The notes beneath the pieces were generated by a model, which was not told the DNA's origin, ran no database searches, and saw nothing but the letters and a program-made list of their open reading frames with translations. Of a DNA stretch of 32,446 nucleotides, positions 18,206 through 27,600 are shown one piece after another. Source of the stretch: Parabacteroides sp. (GTDB taxonomy: Bacteria > Bacteroidota > Bacteroidia > Bacteroidales > Tannerellaceae); contig JAGBDR010000041.1 of assembly GCA_017937385.1 (NCBI GenBank), positions 1 through 32,446 on the forward strand, read 5' to 3'. The stretch's first letter is position 1. The number at the start of each line of letters is the position of its first letter. Position numbers and translations under genes: made by a program.

Positions 18206-21200
18206 ATGTCATTCATCACGAACATACGGTCTGTAGCCCAATACGAAAGCAAGATATTGGTGAGAAGCTGGTTCTTCCGCATCTTCACCCTGTTGGCCGC
18301 GTTTATTTTGGGGATTCTGAGCTTTAGCTTGTTGCTATCGGAAGATTCCGGCGGTTTTTGGTTTGGGAAAGCAGTCCCGTCCAATATTCCTTACCTGGTC
18401 TTGCTGCTGTTGAACACGGGGCAGGCGGTGGTCGCCGTCTTTCTTTCTTCCGAGTTTCTGAAGCGGGACAAGAAGCTCGATACGTCCGAGGTCTTTTATG
18501 TCCGGCCGCTCAGCAATGCCGAGTATGTAGTCGGGAAGATATGGGGGAACCTCCGGGTGTTCCTATTCCTGAACCTGCTGGTCATGTCGATTGTGCTGGC
18601 ATTCAATCTGATGGCTTCCGGCGTAGGGGTGGATGGGCTGGCCTATGCCGTGTATTTCCTGCTGATCAGCATACCGACGTTGATTTTTATCATCGGCCTT
18701 TCCATTTTCCTGATGTTGGTGTTGAGGAACCAGGCGCTTACTTTCATCCTGCTGTTGGGGTATATCGGGCTGACGTTGTTTTACATACAGGATAAGTTCT
18801 ACTACCTGTTCGATTACATGGTGTATAACCTGCCGTTGTTCAAATCGACGATTGTCGGGTTCAGTAACTTGGAGTTGATCTTGAACCACCGAGCGATCTA
18901 TTTCTTTGCCGGTTTGGGGTTCATCTTTTTCACGATTTTCCTATTCAAGCGTTTGCCGAATGCGAGGAGGAGCCATTATCCGTGGCTGTTCCTTTCGTTT
19001 TGTATGTTCTCGCTGGCGGGGACGGCAGGTTTCCGGCATGTGCGTTCGATTCTCCGGGGAGGGGAGATGCGTGCTTTGTACACAAGCATCAACAATCAAT
19101 ATGTCCATGAACCGAAGATGGCGATCGACCGCTATGATATTTCGGTGGAACAGAAGCCCGAAACGATCTGTTCTGTTGTCGGAATGAAAGGGACGGCTCT
19201 TACCACGTCGGACACTTTTGTTTTCTGCCTGAATCCGGGATTGAAGGTCGAAGAGGTGAAGGAAGGGGAGAGGCTGTTGGACTTTAAGCGGGAGGAACAG
19301 ATTCTACAGGTCGATTTCGGGAGGGAGATAGCCGCGGGAGATTCCGTTTCGCTTTCGGTCCGCTACGAGGGGCGGATCCGGGAGGATTTCTGCTATCTGG
19401 ATATCCCGGAGGAGATCTTGCAAGAGCCGTATAGTGAAGATATGCTCAAGCTTGATAAGAAATATAGTTTCCAGACCTCCGACTATGTGTTGTTTACGCC
19501 CGAAACCTATTGGTATCCGCGGCCCGGCACGGGGTATAGCGACAAGAGCCCCGACTGGCAGCAGACCTATTTCAGCCGGTTCCAGTTGGAGGTAAAACCG
19601 CTTCCCGGCCTGGTTGCCATTTCGCAGTCGGGGAATCATCCCTACCCGTCCGTTTCCCTGGTTATCGGGGAATATGAACAGAAGAGTGTGGAGTGTGACA
19701 GCACGCTCTATAGTATCTGGCACATAAAGGGGCATGCGTATTACGAAGCGGCGTTCGACTCGATCCGCGATACAATTCCGGGATTGATCCGGAACCTGCG
19801 GGAGAACCTGGAACGCACCTATAAGTTGAGTTACCCGTTCGACCGTTTTTCGGTGGTGGAGGTTCCGGCGCAGTTCTACAGTTATGTCCGTGCCTGGTCG
19901 CAGGCGCAGGAAACGGTGCAGCCGGAAATGGTCCTTTTCCCAGAATTAGGCTGTATGTTCAACCAACTGGATTTTGTCAAGCAGAAGCGGAACCAGTTGA
20001 AATGGTCGAAGCGGGGAGGGCGCGAGATCAGCGAGGAGGAGGCGGAGATTCGGGCGTTGAACAATTTCCTGTGGATTTTCTCGCAGACGGAGGGCAATTA
20101 TAATTACTCTTCCGGCCGGGGCCGGTTCAATATTTCTTCCAAGAACAATCCCTATTTCCTGTTTCCCGAACTTTATAACTTCCGGTATAATCTCTATTCT
20201 TCCGAATGGCCCGTTACGAACCGGCTGGTCGAACTTTTCCTGCAAAAGAAGTCCGACAACAACGGATGGGAACGCGAGATAAACGGGATCAGCCAGAACG
20301 AGAAAGCAAATCTCTTGATGGAGAAACATTCGTTTAAGGAACTTTTGGCTGATGTGGAACACCGCGATGTGCTGAGTAACGCGATCAGCCTGAAAGGGTA
20401 TTGCCTGTTTGCTCCGGCCGAAGTGAACATGGGAGTGAACCTGTTCCGGGATTCCCTGTATGCCTTGTTGGAACGGAACGAATTTCGGAATATGCGTTTC
20501 GAGAGTCTGCTGGATACGTTGGGGATGATCAGCGGAGCCGATCTCCGGGCGGGTATTTCCGGATGGAACCGTCCGACGCCTCTCCCTTTCTATACGGTCG
20601 GCCAGCCCGAAGTGACCAAGGTCACGAACAAAGGGCAGGAGAGCTTTGTGTTGAAACAATTGGTCAGCAACCTTTCCGACCACGACGGTATGCTTCAACT
20701 CGATATACAGGTCGGAGGCTATGGCCCGAATGTCGATCCGCGTATGAGCCGCAAACTGCCTCTTGCCGCCCGCCAGACCAAATTGCTGGTAACGGTTTGG
20801 GAGGAAGCCCCCCGCCAGGTGGATGTGAATACGCTGATAGCCGGTAATCTGCCGAATATCCTGAACCTGCCTGTTGCCGACATTCGGGAAGAGCGGGAAA
20901 GGGCAATCGATGCCGAAGGCGATTTCCTTGTTGCGGATTTTTCTCCCGAAGCGGAGGGGGAGGTGATTGTGGATAATGAGGATTCTCTCTTTTTCCTGTC
21001 CGAGCCGGCAGTTGTCGGGCTTCTTCCCAAGTGGCTTGACAAGGTGGAAGAGACTCCTTTCAAATATGCCGGCGTCTCGCCTTGGCGTGCCCCGTTGCAG
21101 TGGACGGCTACGACGAATGCGGCCTATTACGGCCGTTATATCCGGTCTGCCTATGTGATCAAAAGCGGAAACGGCAGCCAGACGGCGACGTGGAAAGTCC

Positions 21201-21478
21201 CGGTTCCCTCAGCCGGGACATACGATGTTTACTACTATGTTTCCAAAGACAATGAACTGAAATATAATAGGCAGGCCGGTGGAGAATACCATTTCAAGGT
21301 GGCGTATGACGAAGAAAACGAAGAGACTTATATAGATTTGAAAAGGGCGCATGAAGGTTGGGAATCCATCGGGACTTACTATTTCAGTTCCGATACGGTC
21401 CGGATCACCTTGACGAACGAGTGCAAGTTGCGGAGCGTGACGGCCGATGCGGTCAAAATAGTAAAACGATATGAATAG
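18206..21478 (+). CDS. ABC-2-type permease with giant extracytoplasmic M1-like region and golvesin/CBD-like C-terminus
   Basis: This 1090-residue protein has about seven predicted membrane helices within residues ~10-290. The next ~800 residues lie outside the membrane. Residues ~310-740 resemble M1 aminopeptidases (beta-sandwich, YFSRFQLEVKPLPGLVAIS, LSYPFDRFSVVEVPAQFYSY), but no HExxH zinc motif is present, so peptidase activity is not expected. The last ~137 residues (GRYIRSAYVIKSG, GTYDVYYYVSK, GWESIGTYYF, VTADAVKIVKR) resemble the golvesin/xanthan-lyase CBD-like domain. The start is the ATG at 18206; an in-frame TTG at 18176 would overlap the ATPase gene. It presumably pairs with the upstream ATPase. 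The outer domains may bind or stage a substrate in the periplasm. Confidence 0.8.
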   Translation: MSFITNIRSVAQYESKILVRSWFFRIFTLLAAFILGILSFSLLLSEDSGGFWFGKAVPSNIPYLVLLLLNTGQAVVAVFLSSEFLKRDKKLDTSEVFYVRPLSNAEYVVGKIWGNLRVFLFLNLLVMSIVLAFNLMASGVGVDGLAYAVYFLLISIPTLIFIIGLSIFLMLVLRNQALTFILLLGYIGLTLFYIQDKFYYLFDYMVYNLPLFKSTIVGFSNLELILNHRAIYFFAGLGFIFFTIFLFKRLPNARRSHYPWLFLSFCMFSLAGTAGFRHVRSILRGGEMRALYTSINNQYVHEPKMAIDRYDISVEQKPETICSVVGMKGTALTTSDTFVFCLNPGLKVEEVKEGERLLDFKREEQILQVDFGREIAAGDSVSLSVRYEGRIREDFCYLDIPEEILQEPYSEDMLKLDKKYSFQTSDYVLFTPETYWYPRPGTGYSDKSPDWQQTYFSRFQLEVKPLPGLVAISQSGNHPYPSVSLVIGEYEQKSVECDSTLYSIWHIKGHAYYEAAFDSIRDTIPGLIRNLRENLERTYKLSYPFDRFSVVEVPAQFYSYVRAWSQAQETVQPEMVLFPELGCMFNQLDFVKQKRNQLKWSKRGGREISEEEAEIRALNNFLWIFSQTEGNYNYSSGRGRFNISSKNNPYFLFPELYNFRYNLYSSEWPVTNRLVELFLQKKSDNNGWEREINGISQNEKANLLMEKHSFKELLADVEHRDVLSNAISLKGYCLFAPAEVNMGVNLFRDSLYALLERNEFRNMRFESLLDTLGMISGADLRAGISGWNRPTPLPFYTVGQPEVTKVTNKGQESFVLKQLVSNLSDHDGMLQLDIQVGGYGPNVDPRMSRKLPLAARQTKLLVTVWEEAPRQVDVNTLIAGNLPNILNLPVADIREERERAIDAEGDFLVADFSPEAEGEVIVDNEDSLFFLSEPAVVGLLPKWLDKVEETPFKYAGVSPWRAPLQWTATTNAAYYGRYIRSAYVIKSGNGSQTATWKVPVPSAGTYDVYYYVSKDNELKYNRQAGGEYHFKVAYDEENEETYIDLKRAHEGWESIGTYYFSSDTVRITLTNECKLRSVTADAVKIVKRYE

Positions 21479-22987
21479 ATGAGCGACATGATACGAAGAG
21501 AGTTACGATCCATGAAAAAGATCATGCAGATGGCCGCCGTCTGCTGGGGGCTGATTGTCCCTGCGGCGGGACAGATCCCGCTGACGATCGAGAAAGCGAT
21601 GGACATAGCGGAAGCGCATAGTCCTTCCTTGCGCCGTTCCCACATGAACCTGGAACGTTATCAGCAGAACCTGATTGCACAGCGGGCTTCCCTGAAATCG
21701 AAGTTTTCGTTGAATCTCAACCCGGTGGATTACAGCAAGAACCGCAGTTTCGACAACCGGTTGTCCCAATGGTACACGAACGAACGGTTCAGTACGAGCG
21801 GCACGTTCCAGGTAGACCAGCCGATCTTGTGGACGGATGGGGTCCTTTCGCTGATCAACCGCTTCGGCTGGCAGGATAACAACTCCAACATCGACGGGAT
21901 CAAGAACAGCAACAAGGCATTCAGCAACGACCTCTACCTGCAACTTTCGCAGCCTGTTTTTACCTATAACAAACGGAAGATGGAGTTGCAACAGATCGAG
22001 TACGACTATGAGAATGCCAACATCAGCTACGCCTTGCAACGGCTGAATACGGAAAAGGAGATCACCCAGCAGTTCTATTCCGTCTATATGGCGCAAAGCC
22101 AATTGGCGATTACCCGGGAGGAACTGGCCAATGCCCAACAAAGCTACGAGATCATCAAGAACAAAGTGGAAGCTGACCTGGCTGCCCGCGATGAGTTGTT
22201 CCAGGCGGAAGTGAACCTGGCTTCCGCACGTTCTTCGCTGGAGGAACAGCAGGTATCGCTCGAAAACTCGAAAGACCAGTTGAAACAGACATTGGGGATG
22301 GACCTGAACGAAGATATCATGGTCTTTGCCGAGGTACAGATCAAACCGGTGGAGGTGAATCTGGAAAAGGCGATCCGACATGGCCTTGAATCGCGTCTGG
22401 AACTGCGGCAGCGGGAAATCGAGAGCAAGGAGCTGGCTTTCGACATGATCAAGACGAAAGCGTTGAACGAGTTCAAGGGGGACATCTCCCTCTCTTTCGG
22501 CCTGATCGGGGACAACCGCCATCTGGAAAAGATTTACAATAACCCGACACAGAACCCGCGGGTCGCCATCAGCTTCAGTGTCCCGATCTTCGACTGGGGA
22601 GAAAAGAAAGCGCGTGTCAAGGCACAGGAAGTCGCCCGGAAGATCAACGAACTAGAGTTTCATGAAGACAAAGTCAACATCGAACTGAACATCCGCCAGA
22701 CTTGGCGCAGCCTGGAGAACCTGCTCTTGCAGATCAAGATAGCCGAGCAAAACGTCGCAAACGCGCAACGCACGTATGACCTGAACCTGACCCGCTATCG
22801 GGAGGGCGATATTACCGGTATGGACATGAACCAGTTCCAGACCCAGCTTTCGAATAAAAAGATTGCCTATACGCAGTCGCTTATCAACTATAAAATCGAA
22901 TTGTTGAACCTCAAGATACTTTCCCTCTACGATTTTGAGCACGATGTGCCGATTGTACCGATGGAAGAGTTAATAACGAAAAAGTAG
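21479..22987 (+). CDS. TolC-family outer membrane efflux protein
   Basis: This protein of up to 502 residues shows the TolC pattern: a signal peptide, LTIEKAMDIAEAHSPSLRRS at the start of the mature chain, long heptad-like helices, two repeats, and the conserved GWQDN-type and SFSVPIFDWGEKKARV segments. It would form the trimeric outer-membrane channel and periplasmic tunnel for the pumps in this operon. ATG 21479 abuts the stop of the permease gene. ATG 21512 gives a more compact signal peptide (MKKIMQMAAVCWGLIVPAAGQ) and may be the true start. The adaptor gene follows after a 1-bp gap. Confidence 0.93.
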   Translation: MSDMIRRELRSMKKIMQMAAVCWGLIVPAAGQIPLTIEKAMDIAEAHSPSLRRSHMNLERYQQNLIAQRASLKSKFSLNLNPVDYSKNRSFDNRLSQWYTNERFSTSGTFQVDQPILWTDGVLSLINRFGWQDNNSNIDGIKNSNKAFSNDLYLQLSQPVFTYNKRKMELQQIEYDYENANISYALQRLNTEKEITQQFYSVYMAQSQLAITREELANAQQSYEIIKNKVEADLAARDELFQAEVNLASARSSLEEQQVSLENSKDQLKQTLGMDLNEDIMVFAEVQIKPVEVNLEKAIRHGLESRLELRQREIESKELAFDMIKTKALNEFKGDISLSFGLIGDNRHLEKIYNNPTQNPRVAISFSVPIFDWGEKKARVKAQEVARKINELEFHEDKVNIELNIRQTWRSLENLLLQIKIAEQNVANAQRTYDLNLTRYREGDITGMDMNQFQTQLSNKKIAYTQSLINYKIELLNLKILSLYDFEHDVPIVPMEELITKK

Positions 22988-22988
22988 T

Positions 22989-24047
22989 ATGAATATGAAA
23001 TATACAGTCACCTCTCTCTTTTTGTTTGTCCTGTTGACGGCCGGTTGTAACAATCAGCCGCAAAATACGCAGAACGATATTGCTACCCCCGTATCGGTAA
23101 TGGAACTGAAAAAAGGTTCCATCAGCAAGTTGGTCAACACGACCGGAACGGCACAGCCCACCTACGGGGTGACGCTCAATTCCGAAATGAGCGGTTTATA
23201 TAAGTTGCAGACCAATCCCCGTACAGGCAAACCCTTCAAATTGGGCGATAGGGTCTCCAAAGGACAGTTGATCGTCCGCCTGGAAGACCGGGAGTATGAG
23301 AACGGCATCGCGATCGACGCCAAAGAGTTGAGCCTCGAAATAGCCGAGCAGGAACAGGTGAAACAGAAAGCCTTGTATGAGAAAGGCGGAGTGACGCTCA
23401 GCGAAATGCGTAATACGGAGGTGAAAGTGACGAATGCCCGCTACGACTACGAGAACGGCAAGCTCAATTTGGAGAAGATGAATATCAAGGCGCCTTTTGA
23501 CGGAGTGATTGTGGATTTGCCCCACTACACGTCCGATGTCCGTATCGAACAAGGGAAACCGGTTGTCGGCATCATGGATTATACCCGTATGTATATGGAT
23601 ATCAACCTGCCGGAAAGTGCTATCGGATATGTGAAAACGGATCAGCCGGTCTATATCACCCACTATACGCTGCCTGAAGATACGATCCGGGGCGTGATCA
23701 GCGAACTGTCGCCTGCCATCAGTTCCGAAACCCGTACTTTCAAAGGGAAGATATGGATACAGAACGACGAACTGAAGCTTCGTCCCGGTATGTTCGTCAA
23801 AGCGGATATCGTGGTGGACAAGGCAGACAGTGCCATCATCATCCCGAAAGAGGTGGTCCAGTCCAACCGCCGTATCAAATATGTCTATATTGTCGAGAAA
23901 AACACGGCTCTACTTCGCGAACTCAAGACCGGGCTGGAGGACGACAAGCACATTCAGGTACTGGAGGGGTTGAAAGAAAACGACAACCTGGTCGTGAAAG
24001 GTTTTGAAACATTGAAAGAGAATGCAAAGGTAAAGGTCCAGAAATGA
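22989..24047 (+). CDS. Periplasmic adaptor subunit of RND efflux system (HlyD/MFP family lipoprotein)
   Basis: This 352-residue lipoprotein has a lipobox LTAGC (Cys20). It then has the adaptor pattern: beta-barrel and lipoyl-like halves, a short helical hairpin (KELSLEIAEQEQVKQKALYEKGGVTLSEMRN) and INIKAPFDGVIVDLPHY-like lipoyl strands, with a conserved LRPGMFVKADIVV near the end. It would link the RND pumps to the TolC channel. Its stop overlaps the RND start by 4 bp (ATGA), which indicates translational coupling. MNMKY allows a start at either of the first two ATGs. Confidence 0.93.
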   Translation: MNMKYTVTSLFLFVLLTAGCNNQPQNTQNDIATPVSVMELKKGSISKLVNTTGTAQPTYGVTLNSEMSGLYKLQTNPRTGKPFKLGDRVSKGQLIVRLEDREYENGIAIDAKELSLEIAEQEQVKQKALYEKGGVTLSEMRNTEVKVTNARYDYENGKLNLEKMNIKAPFDGVIVDLPHYTSDVRIEQGKPVVGIMDYTRMYMDINLPESAIGYVKTDQPVYITHYTLPEDTIRGVISELSPAISSETRTFKGKIWIQNDELKLRPGMFVKADIVVDKADSAIIIPKEVVQSNRRIKYVYIVEKNTALLRELKTGLEDDKHIQVLEGLKENDNLVVKGFETLKENAKVKVQK

Positions 24048-27000
24048 AACGTATAATCAAATTTTCGGTCAGTAATCCGGTCACGATCTGGATGCTGGTA
24101 CTGGCGATCTTGCTGTTGGGTAAGATTTCATACGACCAGTTACCGGTCGATCTGTTGCCTGACCTGAATAATCCCCGCCTCTTTATCGAGCTGAAAGCAG
24201 GCGAACGTCCGCCGGAAGAGATCGAGAAGCAATTTGTCAAGAACATGGAGGCGATGGCGATCCGGCAGAGCGACGTGACGCAGGTGTCGTCTGTGATCCG
24301 TGCCGGTTCCGCCCGTATCACAGTCGAGTACACTTGGAAGAAAGATATGGATGAGGCTTTTCTCGACTTGCAGAAAGCCATGAATCCCTTTGCCCAGAAC
24401 AAGGATATTACCGAACTCAAGATCACGCAACACGATCCGAACCAATCTCCCGTCGTCCTGATCGGGCTTTCGCATCGCAGTATGACCGATATGGCGGAAC
24501 TTAGGAAGGTGGCGGAAAGCTATATCCGCAACGAGTTGATCCGGTTGGAAGGCGTGGCGGATGTTACCTTGTCGGGTGACGAAGTCAGTACGCTGGTAAT
24601 CCGAACGGATCCGTATAAGCTGGATGCTTTCAAGCTGACGATAAACGATCTTTCTTCTAAGATAGAGGCGAATAACCAAAGCATATCCGGCGGCCGTGTC
24701 AGCGAGTTGGGTTTGCAATACCTGGTCAAGAGTTCGAGCCTGTTTGCGACGGAAGGCGATTTTGAAAATCTGATTGTCGGCTATAAGCCGGTTACGGCCG
24801 AGGGTGGGGAAGAGGGCGAAAAAGCCCCGATCTTCCTGCGCGAGGTCGCTACCGTCGGTTTCGAGAATGCACGGCCGGAAAATATCGTCCGCATCAATGG
24901 CGAGCGCAGCATCGGGTTGTCGGTCTATAAGGAGATGCGTTTCAACACGGTAAAGGTGGTCGATGGTGTGATCCGCCAGTTGGCGGTTCTCGAACAGGCG
25001 TTGCCCGGTTATCGTTTTCAGGTAATCACAAACCAGGGTACTTTTATCAAGAACGCGATCGGAGAGGTAAAGAGCAGTGCCGTCCTGGGAATTGTCCTGG
25101 CGGTGGTGATCCTGTTCGTGTTTCTTCGCCGTTTAGGGACGACATTGATCGTCAGCTTGGCTATCCCGATTTCCATTGTCGCCACTTTCAACCTGATGTT
25201 TTTCAATCATCTTACGCTCAATATCATGACACTGGGCGGATTGGCGCTCGGCGCCGGTATGCTGGTGGATAATGCGATCGTGGTGATCGAAAGCATTTTC
25301 CGTAACCAGGAGAAGGGAATGGCAGTGCGCGAAGCGGCTATAACGGGAACTTCCGAGGTGGCCGGTGCGGTCATGGCCTCGACATTGACGACGATTGTCG
25401 TCTTCCTACCGATTGTTTACCTGCATGGTGCCTCCGGGGAGCTGTTTAAAGATCAGGCCTGGACAGTGACCTTTTCGTTGATATCGTCGTTGTTTGTGGC
25501 GATATGGGTGATTCCGATGTTATACGACCGGATTGCCGGACGGTCGGACCGGGGTACCGGTAATGGGGGCACACGGCCGGATTGGGGTGTCGGTGATGGG
25601 GACGCATGGCCAGACCGGGGTGTCGGTGATGGGGACGCACGGTCGGATTGGGGTACCGGTGGTAGAGACGCACGGCCGTGCGTCTCTACGGGACGCGAGG
25701 GAAACGGCATCCGGATTACCGGTTACACCCCCCTGTTGCGCATCCTGTTGCATCACCGTTGGTGGGTGATCGGGTGTGCCGTGGGGTTGTTGGCATTGGC
25801 AGGGGCGTTGGTGCCTTTTATCGGTACGGAGTTTATGCCGAAAGCCGAGAGCAAGGCGTTCTCTGCCATTATCAAATTGCCGGAGGGAACTCCGTTGGAA
25901 CGTACCGCTTCGGCTGTCGGAAATTTGGAAGTATTGATGCGGACGATCTCGCAGGACTCCCTTTGTACGATCTACAGCCATGTCGGATCGGGGAGCGGTT
26001 CGGAGAATGATATCTTTGAAGGCGAGCATACGGCTGTCATGAGAGTGATCCTCTCTTCCTCCTGTCCGGTTCCGCCCGAAGAGGTGATGGCACAGTTCGT
26101 CCGGATGACCGAGAATACCGAGGGACTGGAGGTTGCCTTGAAACAGGAGGAGAACTCCCTCAGTTCTCTTTTGGGAAGCGAAGGGGCTCCTATCGGGATT
26201 GAAGTGAAAGGGGAGGAGCTGGATATGATCGGCACTATCACCGGTGAAGTAAAGGAACGGATAACCGGTATTCCCGGAATCTATAACGTCCGGTCGTCTG
26301 TCGAAGACGGGGCTCCGGAGGTGACGATCTCCGTCGACCGTACGGTTGCCGGTATTCATAATGTCAGCGTCTCGACCGTTATCGAGCAGTTGAAACAGCA
26401 GCTCAGCGGCCTTGAATCCGGCAAGATGGAATACCGGGGAGAGATGCGGGACATCCTGATCAAGGTGCCCGATATCACTCTGCACGACCTTGGCGGACTC
26501 GTCATACGAAACGGAGAAAAAGAGTTCCGTTTGCAGGAGATCGCTACGATCACCCATTCGCAAGCGCCGAAAGAGATTTTCCGCCGGGGGCAGAACCGTA
26601 TCAGTAAGGTGACGGCTCACCTCGATGCGGACTATTCGCTCGACAAGGTTGCCAGCGAGATACGCCTTGCCGTGAAAGATATCGACTTGCCTGCCAACTA
26701 TTCGATTACCGTCACCGGTGAGGAAGAGAAACGGCAGGAGTCCATGAACAGCCTGCTGTTTGCTTTGGCTCTTTCAGTGATTTTGGTTTATATGGTGCTC
26801 GCTTCGCAGTTCGAGTCGCTGTTGCATCCGTTCACGATCTTGCTGACGATCCCATTGGCGGTGGTAGGGGCGATCCTGTTGTTCTTCCTGACGGGGACAA
26901 CGCTCAATATGATGGGAGTGATCGGCATCGTGATGCTGGTCGGTATCGCAGTGAACAACTCGATTATCCTGGTCGACCGTATCAACCAGCTGAAACAATC

Positions 27001-27265
27001 CGGGATGGAACTGACAGAGGCGATTGTGGAGTCCGGCCGGCAACGGATCCGCCCGATCCTGATGACGACGCTTACGACGATCCTGGCCCTCCTGCCGATG
27101 ACGTTCGGTTTCGGCGAAGGGGCTTCGCTCCGTTCCCCGATGGCGATCGCGGTGATCGGCGGGTTGGTGACTTCGACCGTCATGAGCCTGGTTGTGATCC
27201 CGTGCGTGTATTTTGTATTTGAAAAAATGAAAAAGGGCAAAACCGCTGTTTCCGGTGCCGGGTAG
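24044..27265 (+). CDS. RND efflux pump (HAE-1-like)
   Basis: This 1073-residue inner-membrane pump has 12 predicted helices, two large periplasmic loops and the tandem-duplicated layout of the family. GMLVDNAIVV marks TM4 and VGIAVNNSIILVDRIN marks TM10. Compared with AcrB, the first TM4 Asp is kept, the second is Asn, and the TM10 Lys position is Asn. This pattern also occurs in other RND subfamilies, so proton relay may differ in detail. A 52-residue low-complexity linker (residues ~498-549) between the two halves is made of 11-residue repeats plus the palindromic element. Porter-domain and Thr-rich TM11 segments look intact. The natural substrate is unknown. Confidence 0.92.
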   Translation: MKRIIKFSVSNPVTIWMLVLAILLLGKISYDQLPVDLLPDLNNPRLFIELKAGERPPEEIEKQFVKNMEAMAIRQSDVTQVSSVIRAGSARITVEYTWKKDMDEAFLDLQKAMNPFAQNKDITELKITQHDPNQSPVVLIGLSHRSMTDMAELRKVAESYIRNELIRLEGVADVTLSGDEVSTLVIRTDPYKLDAFKLTINDLSSKIEANNQSISGGRVSELGLQYLVKSSSLFATEGDFENLIVGYKPVTAEGGEEGEKAPIFLREVATVGFENARPENIVRINGERSIGLSVYKEMRFNTVKVVDGVIRQLAVLEQALPGYRFQVITNQGTFIKNAIGEVKSSAVLGIVLAVVILFVFLRRLGTTLIVSLAIPISIVATFNLMFFNHLTLNIMTLGGLALGAGMLVDNAIVVIESIFRNQEKGMAVREAAITGTSEVAGAVMASTLTTIVVFLPIVYLHGASGELFKDQAWTVTFSLISSLFVAIWVIPMLYDRIAGRSDRGTGNGGTRPDWGVGDGDAWPDRGVGDGDARSDWGTGGRDARPCVSTGREGNGIRITGYTPLLRILLHHRWWVIGCAVGLLALAGALVPFIGTEFMPKAESKAFSAIIKLPEGTPLERTASAVGNLEVLMRTISQDSLCTIYSHVGSGSGSENDIFEGEHTAVMRVILSSSCPVPPEEVMAQFVRMTENTEGLEVALKQEENSLSSLLGSEGAPIGIEVKGEELDMIGTITGEVKERITGIPGIYNVRSSVEDGAPEVTISVDRTVAGIHNVSVSTVIEQLKQQLSGLESGKMEYRGEMRDILIKVPDITLHDLGGLVIRNGEKEFRLQEIATITHSQAPKEIFRRGQNRISKVTAHLDADYSLDKVASEIRLAVKDIDLPANYSITVTGEEEKRQESMNSLLFALALSVILVYMVLASQFESLLHPFTILLTIPLAVVGAILLFFLTGTTLNMMGVIGIVMLVGIAVNNSIILVDRINQLKQSGMELTEAIVESGRQRIRPILMTTLTTILALLPMTFGFGEGASLRSPMAIAVIGGLVTSTVMSLVVIPCVYFVFEKMKKGKTAVSGAG
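25535..25666 (+). repeat. 33-bp minisatellite (four units) in the RND cytoplasmic linker
   Basis: Units begin at 25535, 25568, 25601 and 25634, each 33 bp or 11 codons. They translate to AGRSDRGTGNG, GTRPDWGVGDG, DAWPDRGVGDG and DARSDWGTGGR. A fifth unit start at 25667 runs directly into the palindrome. Each unit opens with a word like GACGCACGG, which is part of the palindrome half-site. The array lies between TM6 and TM7, where a variable cytoplasmic linker is tolerated. Confidence 0.88.
25662..25689. repeat. 28-bp palindromic element, copy D (RND pump linker)
   Basis: This is a perfect 28-bp palindrome identical to copy B, read here in the frame encoding GRDARPCVST. It directly terminates the 33-bp repeat array, and the last 33-bp unit boundary falls inside its left arm. 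Confidence 0.9.
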
Positions 27266-27289
27266 CCTTGATCCGGAAGCCGGAACGCC

Positions 27290-27600
27290 AATCGCGGGCG
27301 ATTCAAGGTTCCGAAGGGGGCCGGCGGGATGAATAGCCTGCGATTCGAGGTTCCGAAAAGGGTCGGCAGGACGAATCGCCCGCGATTCGAGGTTCCGAAG
27401 GGGTCCAGCGGGACAAATCGCCCGCGATTCGGGGTCCCGAAGGGGTCCAGCGGGACAAATCGCCCGCGATTCGGGGTCCCGAAGGGGTCCAGCGGGACAA
27501 ATCGCCCGCGATTCGGGGTTCCGAAGGGGTCGGCGGGATGAATCGCCTGCGATTCGGGGTGCGAACCTTGGTTCCGGATGTGAATCGCCCGCGATTCGGA
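27290..27600. repeat. Eight-copy 42-bp tandem array with dyad motifs before the RND-ABC gene
   Basis: Unit starts are 27290, 27332, 27374, 27416, 27458, 27500, 27541 and 27583, a 42-bp period with one 41-bp step. Each unit opens with a dyad AATCGC-NN-GCGATT (6-bp arms, 2-bp centre; the second unit is imperfect and the first has GG in the centre instead of CC or CT), followed by a conserved GGTTCCGAAGGGGTC-like tract. It fills most of the gap between the two RND genes. The period is 14 codons and stop-free in several frames, which creates spurious ORFs on both strands. The dyads could be operator sites or RNA hairpins. Confidence 0.92.

Noticed and set aside
18206-21478. Active M1 aminopeptidase fused to the permease
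   Set aside because: No HExxH motif occurs anywhere in the protein, so zinc-dependent peptidase activity cannot be claimed.
27290-27600. The 42-bp array as a CRISPR array
   Set aside because: There are no unique spacers: the whole unit is repeated. No cas gene is nearby.
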